Virus record (IMG/VR): IMGVR_UViG_3300042460_000318
Coordinates: 1 to 24,034 of that record
Direction: 5' to 3' (one strand)
Length of the DNA stretch: 24,034 nt
Source of the DNA: a virus
Shown here: positions 6,958-16,723 of the stretch, one piece after another
Layout of the letters: the number at the start of each line of letters is the position of its first letter
How positions within the stretch are numbered: position 1 is the first letter of the stretch
Notes under the pieces: model-generated
The model's database searches: none
What the model was told of the DNA's origin: nothing
Seen by the model: only the letters and a program-made list of their open reading frames with translations
Program-made: the position numbers and the translations under genes

Positions 6958-8948
6958 TGGCAAAGAACATTCCAAGTCTGCAGACAAACGACCCACAGGT
7001 AATTGACATTGCCCAGCGCGGTAATGCGCTCGTCTCTAAGATTGCAGGCGGGGGCAGGAAGAACCTTAACAGCCCAGTTCTTTCTGAAGAGAACAAGCGA
7101 ATCCTCAAGTATGCCAAGACCTCTAACGATGAGAACGCCGTTGCTAAACTTCAGCAGATGCTTGAGCGCAAGGGTTCAGTAGAGCCAGAGAACGCCCGAC
7201 GACGACAACTGTTCCGCCGCTTTGATAATCTGTTCCACGCGAGGACGATCACGGCTGGCGGAGCAGACCATTGGGCTGAAGATCCGTCGGCTCGCATGGC
7301 TGGGCGAACGCACGTTTCGGTCAACGTTCACCCTGCTTATGTTTCAATTCCAGCGTCGCTACAGGCAGTACGACCAGTAATCAACTATCTCCCAGATGGT
7401 CCGACGCGAGATGACCGCAAGGAGGCTCAGGCTCGTGAGCGACTATTCCTCCGATGGTGGGAAGAGGCTGATCTGGATATCATTATGGAAGATGCCGCTC
7501 TGTACAAGTCGCTATACGGTGATACTGCCGCCAAGATTGAATGGAATGAAAACGATGGTATTCCAAAGGTCAGCGTAGTTTCTTCACCAGAGAACCTATA
7601 CCTCGGTTACGGTGCATCCGACTACACTAAGATTGACTGGGCGTTGTACCATTACGGACTTTCTCCGCAGGCTGTGCAGGATGAGTTTGGTCTTGACGTT
7701 ATCCCAATGAAGGATGGAAACGAATACTTCCCATATGTAAACTCCAGCGATCATCTTGATCCGCTGATGCAGGCGTGGGCTGCTTCTGCTGAGCGCATGG
7801 TTGACCGACGAGATACGGCTTACGAGCGCATGCAGATCTCAGTCTTTGACTACTGGTACAAGGTCCCAGTAAACGATAAGGAAGATCGTGTCTACAACTG
7901 CGTCTTTGTTGGCAACAAACTTGTTAGCGAAACCGAGCACCCAGAACTTGACGGCAAACTACCATACCTTCCACTTGTCAACTCTCGCATTCCTGGGTCG
8001 CCATACGGCAAGCCAGAACTCTACGACGTAGAGCAGTTGCTTCGCGAGAAAGACGAGCGTATTACTCAGGCTGCCCAGTTTATTCAGCAGGTTGTTGGCG
8101 GACAGATGTTCCAGTTGATTGGGCAGGATGCGCCAGAGGAAGTTCCAGCCAACGCAATTCCAAAGCCAGGTCGTATCGCTGCTCCTGGGGCTGGAAACCG
8201 TATTGAACCAATCCAGCCGTTTATTCCAAACATTCAGATTGAGCAGTACAACCAGCGTATTGACCGCGAACTTGCGGTTGTCTCTGGCTTGAACGACTTG
8301 CTACTCGGCGTTGCTCCGTCCTCTGTACTTGGATCGTCGCGTGCTATTGCGTCGCTTGTTGCAAACTACGAGCAGCGCATTGCCGCTAAGCGCAAGATCT
8401 TCTACAAGTGGATTAAGGAAGTGTGGAAGGTTGCTGCTAAGATCTGGGAAGAGAAGGATCCTTCAGTTGCTATGATCATCAACGGTCACTACCGTATTGA
8501 GATTACGCCACCTGAACTTACCCCACGAGATACGCTTGAACTCGCAAATACGGCGATCAGTCTTGTGCAGAACCGTATCTGGAGCGCAGAGCGCGCAATG
8601 GACCGTGTCGGCGTGGACGATGTGCAGAACGAGAAGGAAATTATCCGCGACGAGCAGACAGATGCAACGCTTAACCCAGCCGCCGTCTCTACGATGGCAA
8701 GCGTGGTCGGTGCGTTTAAGCAACTTGGTCTTGGCGCACCAGAAGGCATTGGCGATCCTAATGCACCTCTTGACCAAAATCAGGCAATGGCTGCAATGCG
8801 CGGTCAGAATCCACCGCCACAGGGAAGTCAGTCAATGAACGATCAGAACCTCATTCCGCCTGGAGCGGCAGAGGCTCAGCCACAGAATCCAGCCGAGGGT
8901 GCTGCCGCTCTAATGGGCGAGCAACTTGGTCAGCAGCAAGGAGTATAA
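6957..8948 (+). CDS. Portal protein
   Basis: This 663-aa protein forms the dodecameric ring at the capsid vertex through which DNA passes and on which the terminase docks. It follows the large terminase by a one-base TAATG overlap, the standard gene order. Portal-like features include the N-terminal stretch with paired Tyr/Pro-rich strands and a WW-rich helix (about 155-170). Next comes the long central stem-type region with EQLLREKDERITQAAQ (about 360-377), then an SSRAIASLVANYEQRIAAKRKIFYKW helix (about 461-486). The last 60 residues form a Gln/Pro/Ala-rich disordered tail. No protease or MuF domain is fused. The assignment rests on context and overall pattern, with length in the upper range for portals. 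Confidence 0.88.
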   Translation: MAKNIPSLQTNDPQVIDIAQRGNALVSKIAGGGRKNLNSPVLSEENKRILKYAKTSNDENAVAKLQQMLERKGSVEPENARRRQLFRRFDNLFHARTITAGGADHWAEDPSARMAGRTHVSVNVHPAYVSIPASLQAVRPVINYLPDGPTRDDRKEAQARERLFLRWWEEADLDIIMEDAALYKSLYGDTAAKIEWNENDGIPKVSVVSSPENLYLGYGASDYTKIDWALYHYGLSPQAVQDEFGLDVIPMKDGNEYFPYVNSSDHLDPLMQAWAASAERMVDRRDTAYERMQISVFDYWYKVPVNDKEDRVYNCVFVGNKLVSETEHPELDGKLPYLPLVNSRIPGSPYGKPELYDVEQLLREKDERITQAAQFIQQVVGGQMFQLIGQDAPEEVPANAIPKPGRIAAPGAGNRIEPIQPFIPNIQIEQYNQRIDRELAVVSGLNDLLLGVAPSSVLGSSRAIASLVANYEQRIAAKRKIFYKWIKEVWKVAAKIWEEKDPSVAMIINGHYRIEITPPELTPRDTLELANTAISLVQNRIWSAERAMDRVGVDDVQNEKEIIRDEQTDATLNPAAVSTMASVVGAFKQLGLGAPEGIGDPNAPLDQNQAMAAMRGQNPPPQGSQSMNDQNLIPPGAAEAQPQNPAEGAAALMGEQLGQQQGV

Positions 8949-8951
8949 GAG

Positions 8952-11786
8952 ATGGCAGTAACTGGACAGTTTGGTCGCGCACTTACGGGTAACGGCTCGT
9001 TGTCAAGTGCTATCTCAAGCATTGCGTCAGAGTTCGTTACCCTGCGAACAAATCGCATCTACGACGCGTACATTAATGAGGAAGCCCTAGACGGTACTGT
9101 CATTGATGCTCAGACTGCTATTGCCGAACTGAAGAAGTTGATGGCTGGAACGACTGAGGATACACGAACTGGTCAGAGTATTGCCGACATGATCCGTGCA
9201 GTCCGCAAGGCAAACCGCACGCGAACCCTCAACAAGTTGGATGCAGACTTGGCTGAGATGGGAGCCGAGAAAGGCGACTATGGAAAGATGGTTACGGCAA
9301 TTCAGGAAATGCTTCTAGACCCAACGCTAAACCCAGACGACGAAGCAGAACTACGCAAGGAATTGAGCACTGCTGTCCAGATGCTTTTTGACAACTCAAG
9401 GAACCAGTTTAATGCTAGTGGGAAAATTACATTCAACGGCAAGACAATTGACTTTGACGGTGGCGCAAACTACGAACAGTTCCTTCAGATCTACGACAGC
9501 GTTGCTCGGGCAAACCCAGATATGGCAGACAAGATCAATCGTCAAAAGTACGAGGCTGAAGTATCAGTTGCCGTTTCTCAGGCAAATGCTATTTGGGCAA
9601 GCGTTTCACGAACTACCGATTCTCAGAAGTTGCAAGGGTATGTTGCCCAGTTGAACATTCTTCGCAAAGCCTATGACAAGTTGAAGGCTCAGGGGCTAGA
9701 AGGTGGCGAGGCTGGCGTAGATCTCCTAGATAATATCCGAACCATTGAGGGTTACGAAGCAAATAGCAAGTCAAACATTGGTCAAGAGTCCAGCAACAAG
9801 CGTATCTCTGGTATGGATACCGAGGTCTACGGCGCTCTCTACGATATTGACGACGCGCTTGCCTTGATGGGCGTTAATACTGGTGAGGGCGGAATTGCAA
9901 ACTTGCTGCTTACAAATCCTAATGCTGCCTACAATGCTATTGATATGGCAATTGCCATGAACGGTGGATCAACAAGCATTACGGTAGACGGTAAGGTTGT
10001 AGAGATTGACCGCGACACCATCTATGCTGTTATTGCCGACACCAAGGCTTCTGCCGTCTCTGCAAATAACTGGGCAAAGAATAATCCTAACGTTAGTGCT
10101 TCTAACAAGATTGCCATCCGTAACTACGTAACAAGTGCCACGGCGCTCTTTAACAACGTTCCAAACCTAAAGGTTGAGGATGCGTACGACAATGCTCGCA
10201 CTACGCTAGAAACCGCGCTAGAGGCAAACCCAGACGATATCAATGCTCGCGTTAATGCGCTTAAGGCATTTGGTAAGGCAATCCGTACGCTGGCTGGAAC
10301 AACTGGAAACACCGCAGTTAGGACTGCACTAACGGCAGAGGCAGACCTGTTTGAAAGTGGCAAGCAGCCAAAGCAAGGTGTCATGGTTTACGGCGAGTGG
10401 AGTGGAAACCTTGATGGCGGACCAGGTGGGGAAAGCGCACTTGCGGTTGGTAGCCAACTTGGAAGGCTCATTAACCCACGCGTTGACTCTGGAGATGTAT
10501 CTATCTCCGAAGCCATTGCGTTGATCTACAGCCAGCAAGGAACATTTAACGCTGGTGGTGGTGAGGTATACATTGACGGCATTACTGGCGAGCGAGTCGC
10601 AACTGCTGTGTCGGAAGACGTATCCGCCTATGACAATAGCCAAGGCATGGGCGGAACGACGATGGTTAGCAATTCCTTTGGTGACGTAACCGTTGATACT
10701 CAGCACTCAGCCGTTTATGCTCGTTACCGTATTGTTAACTCAACCTTTAGCGGCAATACAACTGACGCTGGTCTAAAGGCTGCAACCGTCGGTTGGATTA
10801 GCGTTATTACTGACGATAAGGGCAATCCTATTGAGGTTGTTCTCTTTAACGCTCCTGGGTCAGGTAATGGCGTTGAGAGGGTTGTCGGGGCAGCAGATGT
10901 TGCAACAATTCTTGCAACGATGGGTATGAGTATGGGAAATATCCCGTTGCGTCAGGTTGGTAATAATACAGTGGTTGTTGCAAGCGCAGCGTTTGTTGCG
11001 GCAATGAACCAATCAAGAAACGGATTTAACGCGAACACTACTGATATTACTAACGGGGACTCTGACTTCTGGAGTAAACTAGTTACAAATGGTGGCTACA
11101 CAAGCCCAACGACATTTGCAAATCTAGAAACTGAAGGATTCTACAAACTTCTTGATGCAGGAAAGATCAAGACCCAGACTGGCGCAAACGGTGAGGTTCT
11201 CGTCTTTGTTGCTGGCAAAGGCGTAGGAGAGAATCAGGTTTGGACAAACATTACTGGCTCTCTTGGTGAAGAACTTCTTGGAGTTATCCGAGAGGCGCAG
11301 CAACTTATTGATGCTGGCGCACCACCCCCAGGCGGAGTTCCAGGGTATGTTCCACCAGAAGGTGGTGGCTCTGCTCCAAACGAGGATGGTAGTGGTGTTG
11401 GCGGCGGCGGCATTCCAGGGGGTCCTGCTGGTACAAGTAGGGGCGGCTTGAACCTTCGCGAAGCAATTGACGCTGCAAAGGCTCGCCGAGAAGCGGCTGC
11501 TGCGGCACGTGCCGCACGGCTTGCACCAGAAACTGGCGAAGGTCAGATGCGACCGACCAGGGATGGTCTCAAGCGAACCACGACTAAGCCGCCAGTTACC
11601 CCAGTAAAGAACCCAACCATTGATGGATATTCAGCAATTGAAAAGTCGCGAGAAAATCAAGCAATGCTTGGAACGTTTATGCGCAACATGCCAACTGCCT
11701 CCGCAACAACGCCGCAGTCGGCATCAACTGGTGCGCAGGGTAAGAAGGTTCAAGGGGTTGAGCGCGTCGCAAGAAAGGCAGTCTAA
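8952..11786 (+). CDS. 944-aa large virion-associated protein, unrecognised
   Basis: The gene starts at ATG 8952, three bases after the portal stop, with AAGGAG upstream (8938-8943). Residues 1-450 look mostly helical, with many charged Ala-rich stretches. Residues 450-780 are more strand-like and Gly/Asn/Thr-rich. A Pro/Gly-rich linker spans 791-830 (PPPGGVP onward, then GGGG runs). After it come a charged Ala-rich helix (about 838-865) and a basic tail. There are no transmembrane helices, signal peptide or catalytic motif that I can name. It lies between portal and scaffold with another giant gene, so a head-associated, internal or ejected protein is likely by context. It lacks the long hydrophobic coiled pattern of a tape measure. 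I cannot assign a function. Confidence 0.8.
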   Translation: MAVTGQFGRALTGNGSLSSAISSIASEFVTLRTNRIYDAYINEEALDGTVIDAQTAIAELKKLMAGTTEDTRTGQSIADMIRAVRKANRTRTLNKLDADLAEMGAEKGDYGKMVTAIQEMLLDPTLNPDDEAELRKELSTAVQMLFDNSRNQFNASGKITFNGKTIDFDGGANYEQFLQIYDSVARANPDMADKINRQKYEAEVSVAVSQANAIWASVSRTTDSQKLQGYVAQLNILRKAYDKLKAQGLEGGEAGVDLLDNIRTIEGYEANSKSNIGQESSNKRISGMDTEVYGALYDIDDALALMGVNTGEGGIANLLLTNPNAAYNAIDMAIAMNGGSTSITVDGKVVEIDRDTIYAVIADTKASAVSANNWAKNNPNVSASNKIAIRNYVTSATALFNNVPNLKVEDAYDNARTTLETALEANPDDINARVNALKAFGKAIRTLAGTTGNTAVRTALTAEADLFESGKQPKQGVMVYGEWSGNLDGGPGGESALAVGSQLGRLINPRVDSGDVSISEAIALIYSQQGTFNAGGGEVYIDGITGERVATAVSEDVSAYDNSQGMGGTTMVSNSFGDVTVDTQHSAVYARYRIVNSTFSGNTTDAGLKAATVGWISVITDDKGNPIEVVLFNAPGSGNGVERVVGAADVATILATMGMSMGNIPLRQVGNNTVVVASAAFVAAMNQSRNGFNANTTDITNGDSDFWSKLVTNGGYTSPTTFANLETEGFYKLLDAGKIKTQTGANGEVLVFVAGKGVGENQVWTNITGSLGEELLGVIREAQQLIDAGAPPPGGVPGYVPPEGGGSAPNEDGSGVGGGGIPGGPAGTSRGGLNLREAIDAAKARREAAAAARAARLAPETGEGQMRPTRDGLKRTTTKPPVTPVKNPTIDGYSAIEKSRENQAMLGTFMRNMPTASATTPQSASTGAQGKKVQGVERVARKAV

Positions 11787-14700
11787 GTGGTACAAGGTCC
11801 TGGAATTCCAGCACCAGTAGGTGACGAGTACGTCCCTCAATCAGAACGTCCTGGAGTCTTTAACGTTGATATTGTCGGCAAGGCTCCAGGAGTTGTTGGC
11901 GACGGACTAGGTGCAATTGGCGGTGTTGCTGCTGGTGCGCTTACTGGGCTTGCGGATCTAACGCAGGTTCCATTCCGCATTGCTGCTCAGCCTATCGCAG
12001 AAGCACGGCTGGTAAATGCGTTGCGATATGGCGACAATCAAGTTGACCGTAAGTATCTTAACGCTGTTGCTGGTGGGCGTAGTATTTCCGAAGTCGCAGA
12101 TCAGATGCTTAAGGATGGCGTTGGTCTCAGCGGTGGCGTTGCCCACGATCTTCTAGCCAACATCTTCTTGGACCCGTTTAACCTTATTATGGCTGGAGTA
12201 GGCAAGGGATACAGCGTTGGTCGGCGAGCCTCAGACATTCAGTCTCGCTACACTGACTCTGCGCATAGTTCTGGCGTAGATGCTGTTGCCCGTGCAGGAG
12301 CAAATCAGGCAGACCTTGACTGGCTTAACAGCGGACGTGGGAAGCAACTGCTTGGAAAAATGTACACGAGAACATCTCGTGGTCTAAGCGGAGTTACCCG
12401 TGGTGCTGCTCAGGCAATGTTCGGCAAGACTATGCCGTACTACATTGCTGCTATGGGCGGCAACGTTCTGCGCCATATCTTTAACGCCGCAGAAAGGGCT
12501 GGTCGCTCTGACGCAATTACCGCCGCTATTGGCTCTGCTGCCCACCACGTTACGATGGATGCTGGCGCTGCAATTGTCACACGTCGGATCTACGGAGAGG
12601 TTCGTTCTGCTGCCCTGCAGAAGGCACAGATTATTGCTCAGTCTGAGGGAGTTGATGACGTTGCTGGGTATGCACGCTTTGAGCGAGCCGTATCGCTGCA
12701 GTCTCAGACTTCAGATGTAACTCGTGTTGAGATTCGTGCGCATTGGGAAATGCTTCATAGGCAGTACACCGATTCTGGAATGAACCGCGCCGCGCTTGCT
12801 GACGCGATTGCCAATGATGATACCGCTGCAATGATTAACCAGAACATCGGAAAGAACCGTGTCGGCGCAGTTGCTGAGGATGCTCGGTCACTGGACGAGA
12901 TTCAAGTTCAGCGCATCCTTGGTACGCAGAAAGACTTCTACGTATCCGAGAACGTTACGACTTTGGCAAATGGCGCAAACGATGCTGAGCGCGTACAGAT
13001 TGCTCGTTACGAATTTGTTGAGAACGTTTCCCCAGTTCTGGGCAGAAGCGCAGCGGAAGAAGCATGGGCTGCTATCCTCTTGGACATCGGCAAGCCAAAG
13101 AATACCGAGTCGCTACTGCGATCTCTTTCTGAGGCAATGTACGCTTCGCAACAGATTCGCTTCGGTGCAGTTGCAGAGTCGTTTGGTGCAGCGAAGACAA
13201 GCCTTCTGCAGCGTATCAATCAGGCTGGGGAAGCCTTTGCCGCTGGCTTGCCGATTAAGACTCGTGCAATTATTATGGATCAGGTTCCGCGCTTGACCGT
13301 TGTAGCGCGAGATACCCTTACTGATGTTGATGCGAGCACAATTGCTAAGCAACTAGGGGACGAGGCGCTAGACATTTCGGATAAGGCACAGGCTGCTGTC
13401 AATGCTGTCTACCAGTTCAGCATCCTTCGCAAGCGATTCCACGCCCCGACCCTACTCAAGGTAGCCAACGAAGATCCAGATAAGGTGGTGAAGATGGTTG
13501 CTAAGGAACTAGAGCAGATCGTCAGCCAGGGTGCGCTGCTTAAGGAAGTTCCTATTACCAACTGGAAGGGCATTTCTGCTTCACTACCAGAACTCAAGCA
13601 GATGAAAGACTCTGCCGAACGTGGTGGATACCGACTCGTTCTAGAGCCAGAGACGGCTGCAAGCGTTACGAGCAAGGTGTACTCTGACCAGAAGGTCAAG
13701 GACGTATACCGACTTGGCGTTGATATGTGGGTTCCAATTACTGGCGGTAAGATGGATGTAGCCTTTGGCAACCGCAATACGCTAGGTCGCGCCCTAGACA
13801 TGCTTATGACCGAGAAGTCAACCGCTGGAACGTTTGCAAACGTGCTTGTCCGAATGCAGGAATACGCTACGGCAAACAATATCCCATTAAGCCGCGACGA
13901 AATCGTTGCACTGCATAAGTCTCTTGTCAACCGTTCGTTCAAGTCTGGCGAGGCATCAACCTCTATGCGGCAGGAAATCAAGGGAGATATCCGAAACTTT
14001 GGCGGGTCTGAGGGTAGTGTTCTTGATGAGTTCTACTTTGAACTTCGCAAGAAAGATCCACAGGCAGCACAAAGATTTGCTGAGCAAGTTAAGAATGGCA
14101 GCCTCCGACGCATGATCTTCTACGCTGCGGAGGGCGACTGGAAGAAGGTTGGTGTCAGCACAAAGTTTACAGGATATCTAAAGAACAAGGCAATCGGCGG
14201 CGACACGTACACTCTTATCGGCGATATGCTTTACCCAATGCTAAAGTTTAAGACCAGCCAAGTCTTCTCTATCCAGGACATTACTGAGTCTAAGTTCTGG
14301 AATACTATTCGTGGCTACCAAGACGAATGGAATATTGGTAAAGTCAATGACATTGTTCGCTATGGAAACAAGCGTAAGTACAAGGTGCGAGACCCATACA
14401 CGGGTGAGCCACTAGAACTTGACGCTACCGAAATTGTTTCCGAGTCTCTCGTATCTTCGCGGGACGAACTGCGCTACGCCCAGCAGATGGGTTTGCTGCA
14501 CGCATACTATGGGGCAAACGCTGCTGAGCAGATCCTAACCTTTGGTCGCGGCAATGAGGGATTTGTGACCGCGCTTAAGGCTGGTCTTGGTCGTGACTAT
14601 ACAGATATTAAAAACCTTGACTATCTGAAATACGTAGCAGCAGAAGGACTTGACGACCTTGCTGAAAACTTTGCTGGGCGCATGTCTGCAGTACATCCAG

Positions 14701-16103
14701 TTGCATGGAACCTATTCCTCGGCGCAGCCAATGGAGATCCACGAGCAGCAACACTACTATTCCTTCGTGAGCGTCAGGCTGCCATCCGAGGTGAGGCTGC
14801 ATCACGCGCACTCTTTGAAAGCCAGAAGCCATTTGGCATTGGCTTCGGTCGTAGGTTTGATGACGACGTTCTTAAACTACTTGACAAGGCTGCCACCGAT
14901 GCTGGTAAAACGCTTCGCTCGTCAACCAACCCAAACGTAAATGGAAAGATGCTGCGCGATCTGCAGGCTGCAATCAACGTGCTTACTGGGGATGCCCGTG
15001 CAATTGGCTATTCGGACGAAGCAATTGCTGGTCTATCCGATGCAGCGAATGGCTTGGCTAATGCTGCAGAAAATCTAAAGTTTGCGGGCAAGACTGGTAA
15101 ACTGACAAAGCAGTCCAAGGAAATTATTACGACTGCCTTGACTCAGGTTGCTGATGCCCGTGCGCGATTGCGTGCAGAGTTTACTGCTGCAACTGCGCGA
15201 CGCAAAACCGTAGAAGATATGGTGCTTGGTCTTGACGGAGTGACTAAGAAGACTGCTCGCGAAATTGGCGATCTGTTTGTTGTCTCGGAGCGACGCAAGG
15301 AAATGCTGCCAGGAATTTCTAACGAGATTACCGCCTTTATGAATGGCGAGACGGCAGACCCAGGTCTTGCACAGCGAGTTGCCGACCACCTCCTGAAGAT
15401 CCGTGAGGCGCGGGTAGAGGAAGAGACTGGATGGAACGCAATCTTCCATGCGCTCACTGGCGCTGCTCGCAACGCTGAGAAGACACACTACTTCAACACC
15501 CAGAGAAACGTGCTGGAGCGATCACTAAATCACCCAGTCTTTGCCGCATACCCAGTTTCGTACATGTTTGGAAAGGTGTTCCCAGAGTACCTACGAGCAC
15601 TGTATCTAAGCCCAACCCGTGGCTTGAGTGGCGCTGTGCTTGCGCCGTGGACACTTATGCTTAACCTTGCAAGCGGTGGGAAGTTCACCGCCAAGTCGTG
15701 GGGGCAGTTTGCCCCTCTTGTCGGGTTCAACTCTGTTCGCAAGATCCGCGATGCAATGCTTGAAGATAACGCCGAACAGCAGAAGCCAAGCGCCCTGACG
15801 TACTTCTTTGCAAGCGTATTGATTCCAGGTTTGCCAACAGAAATTAGCGTTTCGGTTGCCGCCCCAGTGCGCCGAGTTGTAGAAGCACTGGACGAGGGTA
15901 AGGATCCTGTTGAGTCCGCTCTTTACGGTTTGGAGACTATGACGAAGAATCTTTCTGGTCCTGGACGAGTAGTTTCAACAGTCAGACAACTCTACTCAGA
16001 AGCCTCTGATACAATAGAAGAAGAAGGCGGCATCATTGAAGCCGTTGGTAGTGGTATTGGAAACGCCGTAGAAAGTCTTGGCGATTTCCTTAGGAACGAA
16101 TAA
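11787..16103 (+). CDS. 1438-aa giant protein, candidate internal or ejection protein
   Basis: This is the largest gene in the window. It starts at GTG 11787, directly after the TAA of the 944-aa gene, with AAAGG eight bases before the start. Residues 35-58 form a Gly/Ala/Val-rich hydrophobic stretch (GVVGDGLGAIGGVAAGALTG). Residues 200-850 are mainly helical with many charged residues. Around 1260-1310 are aromatic and hydrophobic stretches (YPVSYMFGKVFPEYLRALYL; LAPWTLMLNLASGG). A hydrophobic LIPGLPTEI segment and an acidic C-terminus (IEEEGGIIEAVGSGIGNAVESL) follow. No transglycosylase, peptidase or nuclease motif is seen. Size, position between portal and scaffold, and membrane-prone segments fit an internal protein ejected into the host, but this is inference. 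A tape measure is the alternative, made less likely by position upstream of the capsid gene. Confidence 0.8.
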   Translation: MVQGPGIPAPVGDEYVPQSERPGVFNVDIVGKAPGVVGDGLGAIGGVAAGALTGLADLTQVPFRIAAQPIAEARLVNALRYGDNQVDRKYLNAVAGGRSISEVADQMLKDGVGLSGGVAHDLLANIFLDPFNLIMAGVGKGYSVGRRASDIQSRYTDSAHSSGVDAVARAGANQADLDWLNSGRGKQLLGKMYTRTSRGLSGVTRGAAQAMFGKTMPYYIAAMGGNVLRHIFNAAERAGRSDAITAAIGSAAHHVTMDAGAAIVTRRIYGEVRSAALQKAQIIAQSEGVDDVAGYARFERAVSLQSQTSDVTRVEIRAHWEMLHRQYTDSGMNRAALADAIANDDTAAMINQNIGKNRVGAVAEDARSLDEIQVQRILGTQKDFYVSENVTTLANGANDAERVQIARYEFVENVSPVLGRSAAEEAWAAILLDIGKPKNTESLLRSLSEAMYASQQIRFGAVAESFGAAKTSLLQRINQAGEAFAAGLPIKTRAIIMDQVPRLTVVARDTLTDVDASTIAKQLGDEALDISDKAQAAVNAVYQFSILRKRFHAPTLLKVANEDPDKVVKMVAKELEQIVSQGALLKEVPITNWKGISASLPELKQMKDSAERGGYRLVLEPETAASVTSKVYSDQKVKDVYRLGVDMWVPITGGKMDVAFGNRNTLGRALDMLMTEKSTAGTFANVLVRMQEYATANNIPLSRDEIVALHKSLVNRSFKSGEASTSMRQEIKGDIRNFGGSEGSVLDEFYFELRKKDPQAAQRFAEQVKNGSLRRMIFYAAEGDWKKVGVSTKFTGYLKNKAIGGDTYTLIGDMLYPMLKFKTSQVFSIQDITESKFWNTIRGYQDEWNIGKVNDIVRYGNKRKYKVRDPYTGEPLELDATEIVSESLVSSRDELRYAQQMGLLHAYYGANAAEQILTFGRGNEGFVTALKAGLGRDYTDIKNLDYLKYVAAEGLDDLAENFAGRMSAVHPVAWNLFLGAANGDPRAATLLFLRERQAAIRGEAASRALFESQKPFGIGFGRRFDDDVLKLLDKAATDAGKTLRSSTNPNVNGKMLRDLQAAINVLTGDARAIGYSDEAIAGLSDAANGLANAAENLKFAGKTGKLTKQSKEIITTALTQVADARARLRAEFTAATARRKTVEDMVLGLDGVTKKTAREIGDLFVVSERRKEMLPGISNEITAFMNGETADPGLAQRVADHLLKIREARVEEETGWNAIFHALTGAARNAEKTHYFNTQRNVLERSLNHPVFAAYPVSYMFGKVFPEYLRALYLSPTRGLSGAVLAPWTLMLNLASGGKFTAKSWGQFAPLVGFNSVRKIRDAMLEDNAEQQKPSALTYFFASVLIPGLPTEISVSVAAPVRRVVEALDEGKDPVESALYGLETMTKNLSGPGRVVSTVRQLYSEASDTIEEEGGIIEAVGSGIGNAVESLGDFLRNE

Positions 16104-16118
16104 GAAGGAGAATCACAG

Positions 16119-16700
16119 ATGAGCGAAGAAGTCGTAACGACCACCGAAGAGTCGCAGAAGCCAGTAGCCCCCGTTGAAGGTGCTGCTGTTGAAGCCACTC
16201 CAGAGGCGGACGATGTTGCCACTTGGAAGAAGCGTCTCGCTGGTAAGGACCAGGCGTTGACCGCAGCACAGAAGTCTCTGGAAGTCTTTAAGACTGAAGC
16301 AGAGAATCTTAAGCGGTGGAAGGCTGAACAAGAGCAAGCAAACATGTCCGAGTTTGAGAAGGCTCAAGTGAAGTTGGCAACCCTGGAAGCCGAGTTAAAC
16401 CAGACGAAGGAGTACGCCCGTATGGAGCGTATCCGAGCGTCTGCCCCGTCATACGCCCAGTTTATTGCTGATACGGCAGGACTTGATGAGGAGGCTCGTG
16501 CAGTCTCCTTTGAGAAGTTCCTTGCTGACATCAAGGGTAAGCAGGACGAAGAGAAGGGTATTTCATCGGACGCTGGAACAAATGTTGTTAGTAAGCCAAC
16601 GCTCAACACTCGCAAGGACTCAACGCCCACTGGAAAGCGGACGATTGCAGACATTGAAGAGGAGTTGAAGAAGTTGGGAAATCCCTTTCTAGGGATGTAA
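16119..16700 (+). CDS. Capsid scaffolding protein
   Basis: This 193-aa protein has the usual scaffold layout. It has an acidic, disordered N-terminus (1-35), a long charged coiled coil with Gln/Glu/Lys heptads (about 36-100), and an alpha-helical C-terminal half ending in a basic and amphipathic region (IADIEEELKKLGNPFLGM) that would bind the capsid protein. It lies directly upstream of the major capsid gene, 23 bases away. A ribosome binding site (AAGGAG, 16105-16110) precedes ATG 16119. No protease signature is present, so scaffold removal would use another enzyme or exit without cleavage. The HELIH metallopeptidase further upstream is a candidate partner. Confidence 0.85.
   Translation: MSEEVVTTTEESQKPVAPVEGAAVEATPEADDVATWKKRLAGKDQALTAAQKSLEVFKTEAENLKRWKAEQEQANMSEFEKAQVKLATLEAELNQTKEYARMERIRASAPSYAQFIADTAGLDEEARAVSFEKFLADIKGKQDEEKGISSDAGTNVVSKPTLNTRKDSTPTGKRTIADIEEELKKLGNPFLGM
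16681..16696 (+). other. Short inverted repeat just before the major capsid gene
   Basis: A perfect 6-bp stem, ATCCCT at 16681-16686 with AGGGAT at 16691-16696 and a four-base loop, covers the last codons of the scaffold gene. It lies 27 bases before the capsid ATG. It has no T-run, so it could act as an mRNA-processing or stability element rather than a terminator. Confidence 0.4.
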
Positions 16701-16710
16701 TAGTTAAGTA

Positions 16711-16716
16711 AAGGAG
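16711..16716 (+). promoter_or_regulatory. Ribosome binding site of the major capsid gene
   Basis: AAGGAG lies seven bases before ATG 16724, an optimal site for a highly translated gene. Confidence 0.8.
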
Positions 16717-16723
16717 CCACATC

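Noticed and set aside
8952-11786. The 944-aa protein as tape measure
   Set aside because: It lies between portal and scaffold rather than between tail tube and tail tip, has no long hydrophobic coiled-coil pattern, and has no frameshift chaperone pair beside it.
13409-13981. 190-codon antisense open frame within the 1438-aa gene
   Set aside because: It is internal to a continuous giant gene, has no ribosome binding site, and has shadow-type composition.
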